64,000 bases of DNA. Origin: Natronorubrum sediminis (GTDB lineage Archaea; Halobacteriota; Halobacteria; Halobacteriales; Natrialbaceae). Shown here piece by piece: positions 34,665 to 43,695 of the stretch; the first letter of the stretch is position 1, and each line of letters starts with the position of its first letter. The DNA lies in contig NZ_FNWL01000003.1 in NCBI RefSeq assembly GCF_900108095.1, positions 236,501 to 300,500 on the forward strand, written 5' to 3'. The translations under genes and the position numbers were made by a program. The notes under the pieces were generated by a model. That model did not search any database. It worked only from the letters and a program-made list of their open reading frames with translations, and was not told the DNA's origin.

Positions 34665-35663
34665 CTACGGTGCGAGTGCTGTCATCGTCTCGTGAATTTC
34701 GTCCGTCGTCGCTCCACGCGGGAACGAAACGTAAACCGCGTCGACGCCGTCGATCGACTCGAACTTCTCGAGTTGGTCTCGAGCGTCCGCCGGCGTGCCG
34801 GCAGCGCCCATCTGCTCGCGAAGTTCGGACTGGACGAGGTCGACCGCGTGGTCGCGTTCGTCTTCTTGCCAGGCGTCGTGGATTTCGTGAGCAAGGTCCT
34901 CGTAGCCTTGTCGAGCGAGGTTGTCCCGGTAGAACGTCCCCATGCCGCCGATGTAGAAGGCGATATGCTGTGAGACGAGTTCGTTCGCTCGCTCTGCGTC
35001 CTCGAGTGCACAGCACCCGACCGACAGCGTAACACGAATGTCATCCGGATCGCGATCACCCAATTCGGCACCGCGTTCGAGGTCCTCGAGTCGCTCTTCG
35101 ATGCCGCCGCTGGTGTAGTTGACCGCGTGCCAGCCGTCGGCGAAGCGTCCGACCAGTTCGACCGCTTTCGGGCCGAGCGCCGCTGCGTCGATCGGTGGGG
35201 CCGGGTCGGGCGCGTCACACCGCAGTCTAAACCCGTTCAGATCGAAGTACTCGCCGTCGTACTGCACGGGTTCGCCGGTCAGAACCTGCTTGACGATGTC
35301 GATCGTCTCCCGTGTTCGCCTGAGCGGGTTCCCGAACTCCTGTCCATGCCAGTTCTCGATGACGATCGGTCCGCTCGGACCGACGCCGAGGCGGAATCGA
35401 CCGTCAGTTGCCTCCTGCAACGTCGCTGCAGTCTGGCCCAGCAGTGCCGGCGAGCGCGAGTAGACGTTGACGATACTCGTTCCGAGGCCGATCTCGTCGG
35501 TTCGTTCTGCGGTCGTGGCGATCGCCGTCACGGCGTCTCGACCCCACGATTCCGGAAACCACGCTCGGTCGTATCCAAGCTCTTCCGCGGTGATCGCCTG
35601 ATCGACGAGCGCATCGAGCGTCGGCTGTGCGCCGACTGGCAGAAAGACGTCTCGTTCTGTCAT
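34665..35663 (-). CDS. LLM-class flavin/F420-dependent oxidoreductase
   Basis: A 332-residue LLM protein: ITAEELGYDRAWFPESWGRDAV, NVYSRSPALLGQTAATLQEATDGRFRLGVGPSGPIVIENWHG and PPIDAAALGPKAVELVGRFADGWH. Motif by motif it parallels the protein at 13917, from which it probably arose by duplication. F420 is the likely coenzyme in a haloarchaeon. Its start at 35663 lies 26 nt from a palindromic TATA box that also faces the enoyl-CoA hydratase gene, so the two may be expressed together. Confidence 0.88.
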   Translation of the reverse strand: MTERDVFLPVGAQPTLDALVDQAITAEELGYDRAWFPESWGRDAVTAIATTAERTDEIGLGTSIVNVYSRSPALLGQTAATLQEATDGRFRLGVGPSGPIVIENWHGQEFGNPLRRTRETIDIVKQVLTGEPVQYDGEYFDLNGFRLRCDAPDPAPPIDAAALGPKAVELVGRFADGWHAVNYTSGGIEERLEDLERGAELGDRDPDDIRVTLSVGCCALEDAERANELVSQHIAFYIGGMGTFYRDNLARQGYEDLAHEIHDAWQEDERDHAVDLVQSELREQMGAAGTPADARDQLEKFESIDGVDAVYVSFPRGATTDEIHETMTALAP

Positions 35664-35688
35664 ACGACAGTATGGTCGTAGACGAGTC

Positions 35689-35702
35689 GTATAAAGTTAT
35701 AC
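35689..35702. promoter_or_regulatory. Palindromic bidirectional TATA element
   Basis: GTATAAAGTTATAC is a 6+2+6 inverted repeat. It lies 26 nt from the leftward ATG at 35663 and 24 nt from a rightward ATG at 35726, the correct distance for leaderless transcripts both ways. It may double as an operator. Confidence 0.55.
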
Positions 35703-35725
35703 GTGTGTCACCCACCGCCATAGTT

Positions 35726-35770
35726 ATGTATTCTCATGTGAACCTGAGCGTGTATGCAGGAATCATTTGA
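35726..35770 (+). CDS. 14-codon upstream ORF overlapping the hydratase start
   Basis: ATG at 35726, fourteen codons (MYSHVNLSVYAGII) and a stop at 35768-35770, overlapping the hydratase start (35754) out of frame by 17 nt. Its start is at leaderless distance from the TATA palindrome. Translation of it would compete with, or feed, the hydratase start. Support is positional only. Confidence 0.25.
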   Translation: MYSHVNLSVYAGII

Positions 35771-36539
35771 AACCACGACAGTGGAATTCGACGAAGACAC
35801 CGGCGTTGGACGAGTAACGTTGAACCGACCCGACGCACTCAACGCACTGAGCGGACAACTCCGCGAGGACATCGTCGAAAGCCTTCGACTGCTAAATGAG
35901 CAAAACGACGACGAGATCGCGCTCCGAGTGGTCGTCATCAGCGGTGCGGCGGGGAACTTCTGTGCCGGCGCCGACATCACCGAGTTCGAGGATGCCTCCC
36001 CCGGTGGCAGCCCCGAACGCACCCACTACCAGTTCATTATGGACTTCCCGGTGCCAGTGATCGCAAAGATCGACGGCTACTGTCTCGGCGGCGGACTCGA
36101 GACGGCGATGGCCTGTGACTTCCGGTTCGCGGCCGAGGATGCACGCCTCGGGCTTCCAGAAGTCGACCTGGGTATCATCCCCGGAGCCGGTGGCGTCCAG
36201 TATATTTCCGAACTGGCCGGTCCCGCCGCGGCCAAAGAGATCGCGATGACCGGAGATCACATCAGTGCGACCCGTGCGGACGAACTCGGCATCGTCAACC
36301 GCGTTCCAGACGATCTGGACGAGGCGACACAGAAATTCGCGGAGAAGATCGCCTCGAAACCACCGCTCGCGATCCAGACGATCAAAAATTCCGCTCGCAT
36401 TTCCACTCAGACGTCGCTCAAGGAGGGGATCGATTACGACAATAAGGTGTTCGAGCCGCTACTGGCAACTGAAGATCACAAAGAAGGCGCTCGAGCGTTC
36501 GCCGAAGACGACTACGAGCCGGAGTTCACGGGCCGCTAA
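35754..36539 (+). CDS. Enoyl-CoA hydratase/isomerase family protein (both catalytic Glu present)
   Basis: A 261-residue crotonase. The oxyanion region is NFCAGADITEFE. The two glutamates of enoyl-CoA hydratase are both visible, in LGLPEVDLGIIPGAGG and AAAKEIAMTGD. The C-terminal KEGARAFAEDDYEPEF is family-typical. It should hydrate a trans-2-enoyl-CoA to the 3-hydroxyacyl-CoA. A 73-nt gap separates it from the CoA transferase downstream, so both probably share a transcript. Confidence 0.92.
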   Translation: MQESFETTTVEFDEDTGVGRVTLNRPDALNALSGQLREDIVESLRLLNEQNDDEIALRVVVISGAAGNFCAGADITEFEDASPGGSPERTHYQFIMDFPVPVIAKIDGYCLGGGLETAMACDFRFAAEDARLGLPEVDLGIIPGAGGVQYISELAGPAAAKEIAMTGDHISATRADELGIVNRVPDDLDEATQKFAEKIASKPPLAIQTIKNSARISTQTSLKEGIDYDNKVFEPLLATEDHKEGARAFAEDDYEPEFTGR

Positions 36540-36612
36540 GCCGTTTCGGTACTTCGGGATCCGCCCCGTCCCGAACCCTATTATTGAAGTGAGTCAACGT
36601 GTATCGTACACT

Positions 36613-37788
36613 ATGCAACTCAACGGAGTACGTATACTCGACCTCACACGCTTGCTTCCGGGCCCGTACGCGACCCAACTGCTCGCCGATTCCGGTGCTG
36701 AAGTAATCAAAGTCGAAGACACTGGTGCCGGTGACTACGCTCGACACGGCCAGCCTCGCTCCGAGCGAGACGTCGGCGCCATCTTCGAGATGGTCAACCG
36801 AGGGAAGAAGAGCGTCTCGATCGATCTCAAGTCCGACGAGGGAACGGAGGCCTTCTACCGACTCGTGGAATCGGCTGACGTCGTCTTCGAGCAGTTTCGT
36901 CCCGGCGTCGTCGACCGACTCGGCATCGATTACGAGACGCTGTGTTCGTACAACGAGGACCTGATCTACTGCTCGCTGACCGGGTACGGACAGGAAGGGC
37001 CGTGGTCGGACCGAGCGGGCCACGATCTGAACTACGTCGGGTTAGCCGGACTGCTCGATATGACTCGAGAATCTCCCTCGGATAAACCCCAGATGCCTGG
37101 ATACCCGATCGGAGATATGAGCGGCGGACTGTTCTCCGCGTTCGCGATCACCGAAGCGTTGCTATCGCGCGAACTCGGTAACACCAACGGTGAGTACATT
37201 GATGTCGCGATGAGCGACGTCGTCGCCTCGTTTTCGCAGTCGGTCACGTATCAGGCGCTGACTGGTGATCCGGCCGAACCGCGCCCCGGTGAAACCGCGC
37301 TTTCGGGGAAGTTCCCGTGGTACGACAGCTATGCGACGGCAGACGGCAAATGGGTCACGCTCGCCGCGCTCGAGCCGAAGTTCTGGCGGGCCTTCTGTGA
37401 AGCTGTCGGGGCGGAACACCTCATCGACGCTCACGACGACCACGATACGGAGACGTTCGCGACGGTGCGCGCGGAACTCGAGGACCTGTTCGCCGAACGG
37501 ACTCGTGAGGAGTGGGAGGACGCGCTCGGCGACGTCGATGCGGCTTTCGGCGGCGTCTACACACCCGCAGAGATGGTCGAACACCCACAACTCGAGGCAC
37601 GAGAGATGATCGAGCGACCCGAGAACGCCCCGTCGCGGATCGGCTTCCCCGCACGCTCGAGCGAAGCGCCAGCGGGGGCGGGCGAAACCCTCCCGGCCCA
37701 GGGCGAGCACACCGATTCCGTGCTCTCAGCGGTGGGATACTCGGACGCGGAACTCGAGGAACTTCGGGACGCGGACGCGATACGGTAA
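36613..37788 (+). CDS. Family III CoA transferase (CaiB/BaiF)
   Basis: A 391-residue CaiB/BaiF protein: GVRILDLTRLLPGPYATQLLADSGAEVIKVE at the N-terminus, then MVNRGKKSVSIDLK, FEQFRPGVVDRLG, and the catalytic Asp168 in YPIGDMSGG. The enzyme moves CoA between carboxylic acids, or acts as an alpha-methylacyl-CoA racemase in some members. The frame is open far upstream, but the ATG at 36613 gives the family N-terminus. It provides an ATP-free way to charge an acid, complementing the ligases. Confidence 0.92.
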   Translation: MQLNGVRILDLTRLLPGPYATQLLADSGAEVIKVEDTGAGDYARHGQPRSERDVGAIFEMVNRGKKSVSIDLKSDEGTEAFYRLVESADVVFEQFRPGVVDRLGIDYETLCSYNEDLIYCSLTGYGQEGPWSDRAGHDLNYVGLAGLLDMTRESPSDKPQMPGYPIGDMSGGLFSAFAITEALLSRELGNTNGEYIDVAMSDVVASFSQSVTYQALTGDPAEPRPGETALSGKFPWYDSYATADGKWVTLAALEPKFWRAFCEAVGAEHLIDAHDDHDTETFATVRAELEDLFAERTREEWEDALGDVDAAFGGVYTPAEMVEHPQLEAREMIERPENAPSRIGFPARSSEAPAGAGETLPAQGEHTDSVLSAVGYSDAELEELRDADAIR

Positions 37789-37872
37789 CGACAGTACGGC
37801 TGTGCCGGCCCATTGGTATTCTCGTAGTGTGACTTACTCTCAGCTAAAAACGGTATCGTCGCGGTCGACGGC

Positions 37873-38934
37873 CTAGCCGCTACGGATTTCGTCGAAAGCC
37901 TGTGTCATTTCTTCTTGCATTGGTAACACGACATCCCAGTCGATCCACGTCAGGTCGTCCGGGTGTTCCGTGTAGTCCGGCAATTCAGTGATTTCCTCCG
38001 GCGGATCTTCGATCGGAATTGGGTAGTCGATGTTCGTCGATAGCTCTACGAGGTTGTCCCGTTCGTAGAGCCAATTGAGGAGTTCGTGTACCGTTTCCTC
38101 GTTCTCACTCTCTTCGGGGATCGCGTATCCTTCGCTGTGCGTGACGGCTCCTTCCTCGGGGATGAAGTACTCGATCGGATAGTCGTCAGCCTGTAACGAG
38201 AGGACCCGGCCGCCCCAGGCCGAGGAGATTACCGCTTGTTCTTCACGAAGAAATTGCATGTGTTGGTCGCCCGACTCCCAGTACTGGAAGACGTTCTCGT
38301 GTTGGTCCTCGACCTTCTCGATAATCGCGTCGAAGACGTCGTCGTCTTCGATTTCGTTGATGTCTTCGCCCGCGGCAGCCGCAGCGTTGGCAAAGCGCGC
38401 ATCCGGTCCAGCGAAGAGCGAGATCTGGCCTTCGTACGCTTCGCGTTCGATCTCGTCCCAGGAATCGAACTCGTCGACCTCCTCTGTGTTGTACGCGAGA
38501 CCTTGCGTCGAGATGTACCGGTAGACGCCGTCCTCGTGGTCCTCGAGGAACGGCGCGTCGTGCCACGGTCCGTCGATGTTGTCGTAGTTCGGAATTTCTC
38601 CGTAATCGAGGTCCATGAGGACGTCTGCCTCGCGAAATTGAGCGAACCCGTTCGGCGACGGATTGCAAAAGTCGATCTCGCCGGGACTCCCTTCGAGGAC
38701 GCTGAGCATTTCCGTATCGTCTGCGACCTCCATGTGCTGGACGTCGACGTCGTTTTCGTCCTCCCACTCGGTCAAGATGTCTCTGAATGCATCCTGGGTT
38801 GCACCGCCACGTCCCATGTACTGTAGCGTATCACCGCCTCCGCCGAGACAACCGGAAATCCCAATGCCGGTTGCGACGGCCCCGGTCTGTAATACCCGCC
38901 GACGCGTGATGCCTGGAATGGTGTGTTCACCCAT
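37873..38934 (-). CDS. PotD-like solute-binding lipoprotein, paralogue 2
   Basis: A 353-residue Tat lipoprotein (ITRRRVLQTG; Cys29 in GISGC). The GGGGDTLQYMGRGGATQ start of the mature chain, QYWESGDQHMQFLREEQ, SAWGGR and EYFIPEEGA match the other four paralogues. It is the most diverged of the three within 28-45 kb (MGRGGATQ in place of ISRGGITQ). Start taken at 38934, where the twin-arginine signal begins promptly. It is followed at distance by the convergent CoA transferase. Confidence 0.87.
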   Translation of the reverse strand: MGEHTIPGITRRRVLQTGAVATGIGISGCLGGGGDTLQYMGRGGATQDAFRDILTEWEDENDVDVQHMEVADDTEMLSVLEGSPGEIDFCNPSPNGFAQFREADVLMDLDYGEIPNYDNIDGPWHDAPFLEDHEDGVYRYISTQGLAYNTEEVDEFDSWDEIEREAYEGQISLFAGPDARFANAAAAAGEDINEIEDDDVFDAIIEKVEDQHENVFQYWESGDQHMQFLREEQAVISSAWGGRVLSLQADDYPIEYFIPEEGAVTHSEGYAIPEESENEETVHELLNWLYERDNLVELSTNIDYPIPIEDPPEEITELPDYTEHPDDLTWIDWDVVLPMQEEMTQAFDEIRSG

Positions 38935-39027
38935 GACACCATGTACGGCAATCACTAACATGATAGGTGTTCTGGTCGACTAACCGACTCCAGCAGTTAA
39001 TACAAAACCAGGACGTGCTAGGAAAAT

Positions 39028-39840
39028 TCAGAAGGAGAAGAGGTCGACACCGCCAGTCACGCCGATAACTTGGCCTGTGACGTAACCGGCCTGTTCCGAA
39101 CTGAGGTAGGTGATCATGTCGGCAACGTCGGCTTCACTCCCCAGTGCGCGCATCGGTGTCGCCTCGGCGATTCGCGCGAAGTAGGGGTCGACGTTCTCTC
39201 GTAGTTCGTCAGGGTCCATATCAGACCACTCGCCGACGACGATGTTCGGTGCGATGACGTTCGAGGTGACGCCCGCCTGTGCGCCCTCGAGGGCCATCGT
39301 CTTTCCGACACCGATCATCGCTGCTTTCGTTGCCGAGTAGGAGAACTGACCGAATCCGCCGTACCAGCCGGCCATCGACGACATATTGATGACGCGACCC
39401 CAACCGCGCTCGCACATCCTGGGGAAGACTTCCTTGCTAATATTGTAGGTTCCGGTGAGGTTGATCTCGACGTCGCGATCCCAGACATCGTCCTCGAAGT
39501 CACCGATACGAGCTCTCGCGTCGACCATCGCTGCGTTGTTCACGAGGATGTCGACGCCGCCGAACTCGTCTCTGACGTCGCCGATTGATTCGCTCACGTC
39601 GGCTCGATCCGTGAGGTCACACGCGACTGCCATGGCGTTGCCGCCGCCTGCGGTTTCGTTGATCTCCTCGGCTACTTGCGCGGCCCCGTCTTCGTCGACG
39701 TCTAATGGGACGACGTTGACGCCTTCCTCGGCGAGTTTGCGACAGTCTTCACCGCCAATTCGACCGCCACCGCCGGTGACGACCGCAGTCCTATCGGTAA
39801 TACCTAAATCCATACCATCTCGTGAGATACTGTCTACCAT
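39028..39840 (-). CDS. Short-chain dehydrogenase/reductase (SDR)
   Basis: A 270-residue classical SDR. The cofactor motif is TGGGGRIG (22-29), followed by LVNNAAMVDA, INMSSMAGWYGG and the catalytic SYSATK (Tyr-x-x-x-Lys). The C-terminus carries VTGQVIGVTGGVDLFSF. A Gly-rich motif with R in place of the third usual residue and an Asp after the second strand suggest NAD preference. Probably oxidises a hydroxyacyl-CoA or cyclic alcohol. The ATG at 39840 is chosen; the longer frame has no homologous start. It is divergent from the ligase at 39955. Confidence 0.88.
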   Translation of the reverse strand: MVDSISRDGMDLGITDRTAVVTGGGGRIGGEDCRKLAEEGVNVVPLDVDEDGAAQVAEEINETAGGGNAMAVACDLTDRADVSESIGDVRDEFGGVDILVNNAAMVDARARIGDFEDDVWDRDVEINLTGTYNISKEVFPRMCERGWGRVINMSSMAGWYGGFGQFSYSATKAAMIGVGKTMALEGAQAGVTSNVIAPNIVVGEWSDMDPDELRENVDPYFARIAEATPMRALGSEADVADMITYLSSEQAGYVTGQVIGVTGGVDLFSF

Positions 39841-39954
39841 AATAACAGTTCCCCTTTCGGAAATCTCGGTCGTGTTCGTCTCGGTGACCGAACGTTTCTG
39901 TCCCGTGACCAATGAGAATTTTTAACACAGGAGTTCACCTCTCTGAGGGTACAT

Positions 39955-41652
39955 ATGATAGACGATAGTGATATCGAGCCACGCGTGGATACTTACCGGT
40001 TCTATCGCGAAGAGTGGGACGACTACGAAGAACTGTACGAGTCCTTCGAGTGGGAGATTCCCGAGACGTTCAACATGGCGACGTTCCTCTGTGAACGGTG
40101 GGCGACCGGCGAGGCCCGTCCCGCGCTCTTCGACGCCTCGAGCGCCAACTCGAGAACTCGATACAGTTTCGACCAGCTCGAGGAGAACGCGAACCAGCTC
40201 GCACAGGCGTTCGCCGACCGCGGGATCGAACGCGGGGACCGGATTGCTGTCAGCGGGGCACAGCGAGTCGAAACGCTCGTCACACACATCGCAGCGTGGA
40301 AACTCGGTGCCGTCTCGGTTCCGTTGAGCGTCCTCCTCGGCCCGGATGCGCTGTCGTTTCGCCTCGAGGACAGCGAGACAGTGGCATTCGTCGCCCACGA
40401 CGACAGTCTCGAGGCGCTCCGGACCGTTGCCCCCGATATCGGGGTGCTCGAAACCACGCTCGTCGTCGGTGACGAGTCGCTGACCGACGAGGAGACGGCG
40501 TTCTGGGATGCACTCGAGGGACAGCCATCGACGTTCGAGACCGTTTCGACGCCGGCCGACGATCCGGCGATGATGATCTACACGAGCGGGACAACCGGGA
40601 ACCCGAAGGGCGTGATTCACCCACACCGTAGCATGCTGGGTGCACTGCCGGCAGTGTTGCTCGGCCAGTACAACCTCCAGGTGCGTGCAGACGACGTCAA
40701 TCGCACCGTCGTCGAGTGGTCGTGGATCGGTTCGCTGTATCTCAGTCTCTTCCCGGCGCTGTACTTCGGCACGCCGACGGTTATCGATGCGAGCGGCGAA
40801 TTCGATCCGGAACGGGAGTTCGAACTGATCGATCGGTACGACGTGACGACGACTGGCGGTCCAGCGACTGCGCTTCGCATGCTGGTCCACTCCGAGAGCG
40901 CCGACCGATACGATCTCTCGAGCGTTCGCGTCATCGTTCAGGGTGGCGAGGCCCTCGATCGAGACACGGCAACGCGACTGACCGACGTTTTCGAGAACGC
41001 CGTCGTACACGAAGTGTACGGGCAGACAGAGGCCTTGCAGTTCGTCGCCGACTGCACGGCACTCGGGGTCGACCACCAGTTCGGTAAGATGGGCAAGGTC
41101 GCCCCCGGACACACCGTTCGGATTCAGGATCCTGAAACCGGCGAGTCCCTCGAGCGGGGTGAAGTCGGTGAAATCGCACTCGAGTACGACGGCAACCCCA
41201 TGTGCTTCGAGGAGTACTGGAACCGATCGGACGCTACCGCCGAAAAGGTTCAAAACGGGTGGTTACGAACCGAGGATCTGGGCGTGCTGTCCGAGGACGG
41301 TTATCTCTCCTTTCGAAGCCGAACGGACGACGTCATCATTAGCTCCGGCTACAAGATCGGCCCGACGGAAATCGAGGAGTGTCTGGCCGAACACGACGCG
41401 GTTGCTTCCTCGGGCGTGATCGGCGTGCCCCACGAAACGCGGGGAGAAATCCCCAAAGCGTTCGTGGTACTCACCGACGACGCCGACGCGTCCGAGTCGA
41501 TGCGAGAGACACTCCAAGACCACGTCCGCTCACGGCTGGCGAAGTACCAGTACCCCCGTGAGATCGAGTTTGCCGACGAACTTCCGAAGACGTCGACGGG
41601 CAAGGTTCGCCGTCTCGACCTGCGTAAGCGAGAAGGACTCGCGCCGTCTTGA
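39955..41652 (+). CDS. Acyl-CoA ligase of the benzoate-CoA ligase/MACS type
   Basis: A 565-residue ANL enzyme with an N-terminal extension (YRFYREEWDDYEELYESFEWEIPETFNMA) as in benzoate-CoA and medium-chain ligases. MIYTSGTTGNPKGV, YGQTEALQF, WLRTEDLGVLSEDGYLSF, SRTDDVIISSGYKIGPTEIE and PKTSTGKVRR are intact. It shares its subgroup with the ligase at 24455. It is followed by an MBL protein 51 nt away on the same strand, with its own promoter. An aromatic or medium-chain acid is the likely substrate class. Confidence 0.88.
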   Translation: MIDDSDIEPRVDTYRFYREEWDDYEELYESFEWEIPETFNMATFLCERWATGEARPALFDASSANSRTRYSFDQLEENANQLAQAFADRGIERGDRIAVSGAQRVETLVTHIAAWKLGAVSVPLSVLLGPDALSFRLEDSETVAFVAHDDSLEALRTVAPDIGVLETTLVVGDESLTDEETAFWDALEGQPSTFETVSTPADDPAMMIYTSGTTGNPKGVIHPHRSMLGALPAVLLGQYNLQVRADDVNRTVVEWSWIGSLYLSLFPALYFGTPTVIDASGEFDPEREFELIDRYDVTTTGGPATALRMLVHSESADRYDLSSVRVIVQGGEALDRDTATRLTDVFENAVVHEVYGQTEALQFVADCTALGVDHQFGKMGKVAPGHTVRIQDPETGESLERGEVGEIALEYDGNPMCFEEYWNRSDATAEKVQNGWLRTEDLGVLSEDGYLSFRSRTDDVIISSGYKIGPTEIEECLAEHDAVASSGVIGVPHETRGEIPKAFVVLTDDADASESMRETLQDHVRSRLAKYQYPREIEFADELPKTSTGKVRRLDLRKREGLAPS

Positions 41653-41665
41653 TTCGAAATCGGCA

Positions 41666-41690
41666 GCGAGCGCTTATATATTCGGCTCGC
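41666..41690 (+). promoter_or_regulatory. TATA box framed by an inverted repeat
   Basis: GCGAGC (41666-41671) and GCTCGC (41685-41690) flank CTTATATA (41673-41680), which is 23-30 nt before the ATG at 41703. A repressor bound to the arms would cover the TATA box. Confidence 0.5.
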
Positions 41691-41702
41691 AAACGACCGT
41701 TC

Positions 41703-42692
41703 ATGGCAGATTCCGATCGAACGCCCGCGAGTGGGATCGAGCGACGGGTGCATCGATTCGAGTTCACGGTCGAATGGCCACCGGGACACGCGGCGGCGTA
41801 CCTCCTCGACGGTGACGAAACGGTCCTCGTCGACGCGGGGATGCCCGGCGACGACGCCAGAAGCGAGCTTTCCGCCGGCTTGGCCGCCTCTCGACACGAC
41901 CTCGACGTCGATCACCTCTTGCTCACCCACGCACACAGAGACCACATCGGGCAGGTTCGGACGCTACTCGAGAACGGATCGCCGACCGTGTACGCGCCAC
42001 GACAGATCGCAGAGCGATTCCAACGGGACGTAGAGACGATTGCGACGGCGACCCGGGCGAACCTCGTCGAGGCCGGCGTCGACGAGGACGTACTCGACAC
42101 TGCAGCCGACCGCCTCGTCGGATTTCATCGAACCATCCGGGAGCTACTGCCACTCGAGGCGGTCGACGTCTGGCTCGACCACGGGAGCCCCGTCGACATC
42201 GGCCCGCTTACAGTCGAGCCGATTCACGCGCCGGGCCATCACGTCTCGCAGTACTGCTATCGGACGGAACTCGACGGCGAGCGGACGCTGTTCTCCGGCG
42301 ACGTCGCGATGGAACCGTTTCGCGCGCCGGCACTGCTCGTCAACTTCGACGATGGCGTTCGCGAGTCGGTCACGACCTTCCTCGAGTCGTTACACCGCCT
42401 CACGTCGTACGCCGTCGATCGCGTCTATCCCGGCCACGGCCCGGTACACGCCGAGTACGACGCCATGGTCGCGCGATCGATTGCAGATATCGAGACGCGT
42501 CTCGAGGAGACCGTCGATGCAGTTTCGACGAACGGCACGACGGCGTTCGATCTCGCGTACGAACGAACAGGACGGACGCACGATATCGAACGCTTACTCG
42601 TCGAAACGGTCGGCATGCTCTCTCACCTCGAGACGGAGGGGCGTGTCGAATCGACGCTCGAGGACGGCGTTCGATACTATTTTCCGGTGTAA
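41703..42692 (+). CDS. MBL-fold metallohydrolase with intact zinc motif
   Basis: A 329-residue metallo-beta-lactamase-fold protein. The HAHRDHIG motif supplies the zinc ligands, followed by APGHH, FSGDVAME and YPGHGPVH; all ligands are present. The C-terminal 60 residues form a winged-helix-like tail (FDLAYERTGRTHDIERLLVETVGMLSHL), as in MBL hydrolases related to glyoxalase II/LACTB2. A thioesterase or lactonase role in this island is plausible; a 4-hydroxy acid can lactonise, which makes a lactonase attractive. The start at 41703 fits the TATA box for a leaderless mRNA. Confidence 0.87.
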   Translation: MADSDRTPASGIERRVHRFEFTVEWPPGHAAAYLLDGDETVLVDAGMPGDDARSELSAGLAASRHDLDVDHLLLTHAHRDHIGQVRTLLENGSPTVYAPRQIAERFQRDVETIATATRANLVEAGVDEDVLDTAADRLVGFHRTIRELLPLEAVDVWLDHGSPVDIGPLTVEPIHAPGHHVSQYCYRTELDGERTLFSGDVAMEPFRAPALLVNFDDGVRESVTTFLESLHRLTSYAVDRVYPGHGPVHAEYDAMVARSIADIETRLEETVDAVSTNGTTAFDLAYERTGRTHDIERLLVETVGMLSHLETEGRVESTLEDGVRYYFPV

Positions 42693-42768
42693 GCATGCTG
42701 TCGACGGACCAGTGCGTGTCACCGCTATCGATCGGTGGGTCGGTGGCCACGCCAGTAGTCCACGCGAG

Positions 42769-42777
42769 ATTTTATTA
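42769..42777 (+). promoter_or_regulatory. TATA box for the leader ORF/SDR unit
   Basis: ATTTTATTA ends 24 nt before the ATG at 42801 (leader ORF), and about 100 nt before the SDR ATG. This predicts that the transcript begins at the leader ORF. Confidence 0.5.
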
Positions 42778-42800
42778 TCAGTGCCATGTAACTCAGAACG

Positions 42801-42881
42801 ATGGTACCGAACCACACGATATACGGTGAGCAGAATCGTCCACGATCCAACCAGCCTGTCGAGACGGAGGCTCTCCGATGA
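42801..42881 (+). CDS. 26-codon leader ORF coupled to the SDR gene
   Basis: Starts at the ATG at 42801, at leaderless distance from the TATA box, and ends with a TGA that overlaps the SDR ATG as ATGA. The SDR's Shine-Dalgarno (GGAGG, 42866-42870) lies inside it. The peptide begins MVPNHTIYGEQNRPR. The arrangement matches a translated leader that feeds ribosomes to the SDR start. No homology is expected at this length. Confidence 0.4.
   Translation: MVPNHTIYGEQNRPRSNQPVETEALR
42866..42870 (+). promoter_or_regulatory. Shine-Dalgarno of the SDR gene
   Basis: GGAGG, 7 nt before the ATG at 42878 and inside the leader ORF. Confidence 0.6.
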
Positions 42882-43651
42882 CGCGCTCGCAGTTCAGCGT
42901 CGATGGCCAGACGGCCGTCGTCACGGGTTCCTCGAGCGGGATCGGGAAGGCCATCGTCGAACGCTTTGCCGACGACGGCGCGAACGTCGTCGTCACCTCG
43001 AGAGAAGCGGCCAACGTCGAACCGGTCGCCGACGAAATCAACGAGAGCGATGCCCCCGGCGAGGCGCTCGCACTCGAGTGCGACGTGACGGACCGTGGTG
43101 CCGTCGAGGAACTCGTGCGGACGACCGTCGACGAGTTCGGTAGCCTCGATATTCTCGTTAACAACGCCGGCGCGAGCTTTCAAGCGTCGCCCGCCGAAAT
43201 CAGCGAGAACGGCTGGAAGACGATCGTCGACATCAACCTCCACGGGACGTTCCACTGCTCGCAGGTCGCCTACGAACAGATGAGTGCCGACAGTGGCGGC
43301 CAGATAATCAACGTTGCGAGCGTCGCCGGCCAGCGTGGCTCGAAGAACATGAGTCACTACGGCGCAGCCAAAGCGGCCGTCATCAACTACACGACCTCGG
43401 TAGCGGCCGACTGGTCGGAAGACGACGTGTGGGTCAACTGCATTGCTCCGGGCCTCGTTGCGACGGAGGGTGTTCGAACACAGATGGGAATCGACGGAGA
43501 TGTCGACGCGATCGATCGCTCGAGAGCCGACCGGACGATCGGTCGTCCCGAGGAGGTCGCCGATCTCGCACAGTTCCTCGCCAGTCCGGCATCGTCGTAC
43601 ATCGTCGGCGAGACGGTTACGATAAAGGGTGTCCCACGACTCGAGGAGTAA
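42878..43651 (+). CDS. Short-chain dehydrogenase/reductase (SDR), candidate 4-oxoacyl-CoA reductase
   Basis: A 257-residue classical SDR: TGSSSGIGKAIVERF (from residue 16), ILVNNAGASFQ, NVASVAGQRG and the active-site Tyr-Lys in SHYGAAKAAVINY. It is closest in type to 3-oxoacyl-ACP/CoA reductases and LvaD-like enzymes. In the levulinate pathway the SDR reduces the 4-keto group of 4-oxoacyl-CoA; the neighbouring kinases and ligase make that a reasonable assignment here, but a 3-hydroxyacyl-CoA dehydrogenase role cannot be excluded, since no classical one is visible in the window. Confidence 0.85.
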   Translation: MTRSQFSVDGQTAVVTGSSSGIGKAIVERFADDGANVVVTSREAANVEPVADEINESDAPGEALALECDVTDRGAVEELVRTTVDEFGSLDILVNNAGASFQASPAEISENGWKTIVDINLHGTFHCSQVAYEQMSADSGGQIINVASVAGQRGSKNMSHYGAAKAAVINYTTSVAADWSEDDVWVNCIAPGLVATEGVRTQMGIDGDVDAIDRSRADRTIGRPEEVADLAQFLASPASSYIVGETVTIKGVPRLEE

Positions 43652-43695
43652 CTGATTCGCTCTTCGGGATCGACGTCCGAGAACGGTGTGGTCCG

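Noticed and set aside
39922-41253. 443-codon minus-strand frame
   Set aside because: Antisense to the ligase at 39955, whose ANL motifs are complete; the antisense product has no family marks.
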